The notes under the pieces were generated by a model, which was not told the DNA's origin, searched no databases, and saw only the letters and a program-made list of their open reading frames with translations. A stretch of DNA of 64,000 nt, from assembly GCA_036495525.1 (NCBI GenBank), contig DASXMR010000123.1, forward strand, positions 37,394 through 101,393. The letters run 5' to 3'. The stretch comes from DASXMR01 sp036495525. GTDB taxonomy: Bacteria; Actinomycetota; Actinomycetes; Streptosporangiales; Streptosporangiaceae. Below are positions 61,028 to 64,000 of the stretch, piece by piece (position 1 is the first letter of the stretch; each line of letters opens with the position of its first letter). Both the position numbers and the translations under genes were made by a program.

Positions 61028-61465
61028 TCAGGCGAGCCAGTCGCCACGGCGCATCAGCGTGCGGCCTGCCAGTTCGTTGACCTCTCGCCAGGCCTGGATC
61101 CGGTCGGGGACGATCCGGAAGAACGCGTACTCACCCGTCTCGTTGCGGGGATCCCAGCCGTGCTTGGCGGCAAACGCGTCCTTCGCCTCGTCCTGGCGTA
61201 CCGGCTCGGCCGTCCCGTCGATCATGGTGACGTCCCGCAGGTCTCCTACGCCCACCCGCACACGGACCCGCCGGCTCAGATTGCGGCCGGTCACGCTGTC
61301 AGCCGGCGTGGAGATGATGACGCCAGCGCCGTCCCAGAGAAACGAGAGCGGCAGCAGGTAGGCGTTGCCTTCGTCGTCCGCGGAGCCAATCCAGGCGTCC
61401 ACGTCGGCTTCGAGCCGGCGGAGCGTGTCCTGCTTGCGCTGCTGCAGGCTGCGGGCCGGGTCCAT
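61028..61465 (-). CDS. PPOX class split-barrel flavoprotein
   Basis: A 145-residue protein of the pyridoxamine 5'-phosphate oxidase-like split barrel. It reads LEADVDAWIGSADDEGNAYLLPLSFLWDGAGVIISTPADSVTGRNLSRRVRVRVGVGDLRDVTMIDGTAEPV. Members bind FMN, F420 or haem; which one cannot be told. It precedes the next VOC gene on the same strand. Confidence 0.85.
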   Translation of the reverse strand: MDPARSLQQRKQDTLRRLEADVDAWIGSADDEGNAYLLPLSFLWDGAGVIISTPADSVTGRNLSRRVRVRVGVGDLRDVTMIDGTAEPVRQDEAKDAFAAKHGWDPRNETGEYAFFRIVPDRIQAWREVNELAGRTLMRRGDWLA

Positions 61466-61526
61466 GGCTGCTCCTTCATCGACGATGCGCCGATCCTCGT
61501 ACCTCAGGCGCGCTCGAGGTCAAATC

Positions 61527-61877
61527 TCAGCGCTGGGCGCCACCCAGGCTAATCTCGTTGCCTTCCGGGTCCCGGTAGGTCACCTTGGTCGCGCCGCTCT
61601 CATAGGTCTCGCGCCTCGCGGGCTCGATGCCACGCCGGGCGAGCTCGGCAACGCGCTCGTCGAGGTCGTCGAGGTCGTCGACGAACGACAGCACGAGGGC
61701 GTTCCCCGCCCGTTCTGGCTGCTGCACGATGTAGATGTACCGGTGCTCTGCCACCTCCCAGACCGCCTCGGTGTCGTTCGGCCGGAACGAGGGCTGCCTG
61801 CCGAAGAACTGCTCGTACCACGGCAATGCGACGGCGTAGTCGGTGACGGGAAGGCCAGCGAACAGATCCAGCGCCAT
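61527..61877 (-). CDS. VOC family protein
   Basis: A 116-residue VOC protein (MALDLFAGLPVTDYAVALPWYEQFFG, then TYRDPEGNEISLG). ATG 61877 follows GAGGAG, which sets the start; the frame continues upstream with no site. It is the second VOC gene of this minus-strand group. Confidence 0.92.
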   Translation of the reverse strand: MALDLFAGLPVTDYAVALPWYEQFFGRQPSFRPNDTEAVWEVAEHRYIYIVQQPERAGNALVLSFVDDLDDLDERVAELARRGIEPARRETYESGATKVTYRDPEGNEISLGGAQR

Positions 61878-61968
61878 TTCTGCTCCTCGAAAGTTCACGG
61901 GCGAAACGCAGCGCGTCCATGGTGTTCGCTCGCGGCGTGCGTGCGGCCGCGAGAAGACTGGATCCGTG

Positions 61969-62688
61969 CTAGCGCGGGCTGAGCAAGCAGAACTCATTCC
62001 CATCGGGATCGGCCATGACCACCCGGTCAGCCTCGCCCGAGGCGGCGTCGATGCGAGTCGCACCTAGCGAGATGAGACGGTCGGCCTCCGCCTGCTGATT
62101 ATCGCCGGCGGACGGGACGAGGTCGAAATGCAGCCGGCTCTTCCCGGTTCGCGGTAGGACCCAGTCGTCCCAGCTGATCTTCTGACCGCCGCGCGGCGAG
62201 CGGATCGAGGTCTGCAGCCCCTCATCCAGGACCAGCGGCCAGCCAAGCGCCGCGCTCCAGAAGTACCCGACCTCCACGGAGCCGTCGCAGGTGACCTCTG
62301 CGAAGAACCCGCAGCCGGCCAGCCAGCGGTTGCCGGGCTCGATGACACAGAACTCATAACCTTCGGGGTCTGCGAGCACGACATGACCTTCGTCCGGCCG
62401 CTGACCCGCATCGAAGTGCCGCGCACCCAGTTCGAGCGCCCTCGCCACGGTCTGCTGCTGGTCCTCGAGGGACGAGCTCGTCAGATGGAAGTGCATCGGG
62501 TCCCGGCCGAGGTGCTGCTCCTGAACTTGCAGAAACCGGAAACCGAACCCGGTGTCGTCGCTCGGCAGCAGCGCATCGCCGGCTTGGCCGCTGTCCTTCA
62601 CCTCCCAGCCCAGGAGGCCGGCCCAGAAGCGCGCGAGGCGGAGCGGCTCTTTCGCGTCGAAGCAGAGTGCATGGAGCTGACAGGTCAT
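61969..62688 (-). CDS. Two-domain VOC family protein
   Basis: A 239-residue protein with two VOC modules: residues ~1-118 (LHALCFDAKEPLRLARFWAGLLGWEV... VVLADPEGYEFCVIEPG) and ~125-239 (AEVTCDGSVEVGYFWSAALGWPLV... VVMADPDGNEFCLLSPR). Pairing two half-barrels in one chain is typical of glyoxalase-like proteins. The start ATG 62688 is chosen at the domain boundary; its site is weak. Confidence 0.88.
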   Translation of the reverse strand: MTCQLHALCFDAKEPLRLARFWAGLLGWEVKDSGQAGDALLPSDDTGFGFRFLQVQEQHLGRDPMHFHLTSSSLEDQQQTVARALELGARHFDAGQRPDEGHVVLADPEGYEFCVIEPGNRWLAGCGFFAEVTCDGSVEVGYFWSAALGWPLVLDEGLQTSIRSPRGGQKISWDDWVLPRTGKSRLHFDLVPSAGDNQQAEADRLISLGATRIDAASGEADRVVMADPDGNEFCLLSPR

Positions 62689-62925
62689 TCCGCTCTGCAC
62701 CCCGATCTGCTGACTCAATAGCCGAAGGCTGGCACCTGCTGGTGTTCCAAGCGGACGCAACGCTAGGTGCCTGGTGCCTGCCAGGCAACAGGTTTGGCCA
62801 GCGCGCGGCGGAACATCCAGGGGCAAATCGAATTTCATAGGGGTCAGAGCTTCGGGTCGCACTGGATGGCGAGCGACGGCTTGCCAGATCGGTTCGTGGC
62901 TTCAATTTTGGTGGAGACTGGTGCG

Positions 62926-63828
62926 GTGATCGAAGTTCCAGACGTCGTACGCAACATGGCTCGCTCTGCTGGCGCCCAGGACTGGCTCGACGGGCTGTCC
63001 GCGCTTGTCTCGAGTCTGGAGGCCGATTGGTCGATCACTGTCGGGCGCCCGTATCAAGGCGGGTCGGAGGCCTTTGTGGCCGACGCAACCAAGGCGGACG
63101 GGACCCTTGCGGTTCTCAAACTGCTGATGCCCGGCGAGGGAAATGGCCCGTCCAACGAAGCGACCGTGCTCCGGCTCGCTGGCGGGGAAGGGTGTCCGGC
63201 CCTCGACCGGTTCGACCCCGACCGGGGCGCTCTGCTCATGGAACGGCTGGGTCGCCCTATGTATGAGCTCGGCTTGCCGCTCTGGCAGCGTCTCGAGATT
63301 CTCTGCGCAACCGCTGCACGTATCTGGCGGCCAGCGTCGGACTGCGGGCTACCGACGGGTGCCGAGAGGGCACGGTGGCTCTCTGATTTCATCGTGAAGT
63401 TGTGGGAGGAACTCGACCACCCATGCTCCGAGGAGGCGGTCGATCACGCCCGGGCCTGTGCTCGCCGGCGCGAAGAGGCGCACCGCGACGAGAAGGCTCT
63501 GTTGGTGCACGGTGACGTGCACCAATTGAACGCCCTTCAGAGCGACAGCGGGTTCAAGCTCGTCGATCCCAACGGTCTCCTCGCCGAGGCTGAGTACGAC
63601 TTGGGAGTTCTCATGCGCGGAGACCCAGTCGAGTTGCTGGAGGGCGACCCCTTCGACAGGGCCCATTGGCTAGCCGCACGAACCGGACTCGATCCCGTAG
63701 CGACGTGGGAGTGGGGCGTGATCGAGCGGCTGGCGAGCGGACTTCTTTGCACCCAAATCCACCTGCAGCCGCTGGGAGAGGACACGATCCGGGCCGCCGA
63801 GGCCGTCGCCGGCACGACGTTTTCATAG
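62926..63828 (+). CDS. Aminoglycoside phosphotransferase-like protein, APH(6)-type
   Basis: A 300-residue kinase. The catalytic loop is LLVHGDVHQLNAL (H-G-D-x-H), and the metal-binding motif is LVDPNGLLAEAEYDLGVLMR. The pattern (VGRPYQGGSEAFVADAT, VLKLLMPGEG, AAEAVAGTTFS end) is that of APH(6)/streptomycin 6-phosphotransferase-related proteins. I chose GTG 62926 for length and GGAG upstream. Lower GC at its 5' end than neighbours hints at a different history. It is divergent from the VOC gene. Confidence 0.85.
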   Translation: MIEVPDVVRNMARSAGAQDWLDGLSALVSSLEADWSITVGRPYQGGSEAFVADATKADGTLAVLKLLMPGEGNGPSNEATVLRLAGGEGCPALDRFDPDRGALLMERLGRPMYELGLPLWQRLEILCATAARIWRPASDCGLPTGAERARWLSDFIVKLWEELDHPCSEEAVDHARACARRREEAHRDEKALLVHGDVHQLNALQSDSGFKLVDPNGLLAEAEYDLGVLMRGDPVELLEGDPFDRAHWLAARTGLDPVATWEWGVIERLASGLLCTQIHLQPLGEDTIRAAEAVAGTTFS

Positions 63829-63888
63829 GTTGGGCTCCATTGGAGCTGGAAGAGCGACAACCGTTCCGGCGCCGGTCAGCGAGTAGCG

Positions 63889-64000
63889 CTACCGGCCGGT
63901 GAGCTGATCCGCTTCGCGGCGAAGGACCTCCCAGGCGAGCCGGACGTCGTTCTCGGTCGTACGGGCGTTGCCGACGGCAAGCCGGAGGACAAAACGCCCG
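63889..64000 (-). CDS. PLP-dependent decarboxylase C-terminus (cut by window edge)
   Basis: The minus strand encodes 36 residues up to a TAG at 63889-63891. FVLRLAVGNARTTENDVRLAWEVLRREADQL is typical of the very C-terminus of group II pyridoxal-dependent (aromatic amino acid/glutamate-type) decarboxylases. The rest lies outside the window. Confidence 0.6.
   Translation of the reverse strand, partial: GRFVLRLAVGNARTTENDVRLAWEVLRREADQLTGR

Overview
The window is a stretch of very GC-rich chromosome (strong G/C preference at third codon positions, many GTG starts, frequent ATGA/GTGA overlaps) from a high-GC actinomycete. A SigK/RskA pair, a deazaflavin-type nitroreductase, DUF1206 and DUF899 proteins, an ECF42-type sigma factor with its YCII partner and several AraC/TetR/PadR regulators fit a soil actinobacterium. 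The species cannot be fixed from sequence alone. I see no rRNA, tRNA, CRISPR array, insertion sequence or intact prophage.

Region 1 (1-8.5 kb) is the most unusual part. A large XRE-NB-ARC-TPR (STAND) regulator is flanked by a small unknown gene on one side and, on the other, by a cassette of two ~650-residue paralogues, a lipoprotein and a small WXG100-like protein. The two transcription units carry the same gap-free ~69-bp upstream block, with two tandem 11-bp repeats at identical distance from a downstream element. This looks like a dedicated regulon for an ESX/type VII-like surface or secreted system.

Region 2 (8.5-24.5 kb) is a mosaic: an SDR oxidoreductase, DUF899 protein, beta-propeller glycosidase-like protein, polysaccharide deacetylase, patatin lipase, TetR and AraC regulators, a methyltransferase followed by a truncated class V aminotransferase, a NYN/LOTUS RNA-binding protein, a HigBA-like module whose toxin has decayed, two divergent PAP2 genes (one fused to a lipid-kinase domain), DUF1206, a PadR-membrane protein pair and an intact YefM-YoeB module.

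Region 3 (24.7-32.4 kb) has NTF2-like and DinB genes (the latter followed by a degraded partial copy), an aldehyde dehydrogenase, a PH-like membrane protein, a 660-bp non-coding stretch with a 3-copy palindromic repeat, the ECF42 sigma/YCII pair and two linked Rieske proteins.

Region 4 (32.5-43.2 kb) is an acyl-CoA metabolism cluster: NDP-forming acyl-CoA synthetase, enoyl-CoA hydratase, alpha/beta hydrolase, acyl-CoA dehydrogenase, thiolase plus DUF35 partner, metallo-hydrolase and AMP-forming acyl-CoA ligase. Together they resemble a beta-oxidation-type pathway for an unidentified acid.

Region 5 (43.2-64 kb) holds an RDD protein, the pseudouridine catabolism pair psuK-psuG, a phosphotransferase with a probable C-terminal frameshift, sigK-rskA, an Smr-like protein, a holin-like membrane protein, galE, an orphan cytosine methyltransferase, methionine aminopeptidase, an exported FAD oxidase, a small HTH gene followed by a Nudix remnant, a thioredoxin-like protein, a UvrA-like ABC ATPase, four VOC-fold genes, a PPOX-type flavoprotein and an aminoglycoside-phosphotransferase-like gene. 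The right edge cuts the 3' end of a probable PLP-dependent decarboxylase.
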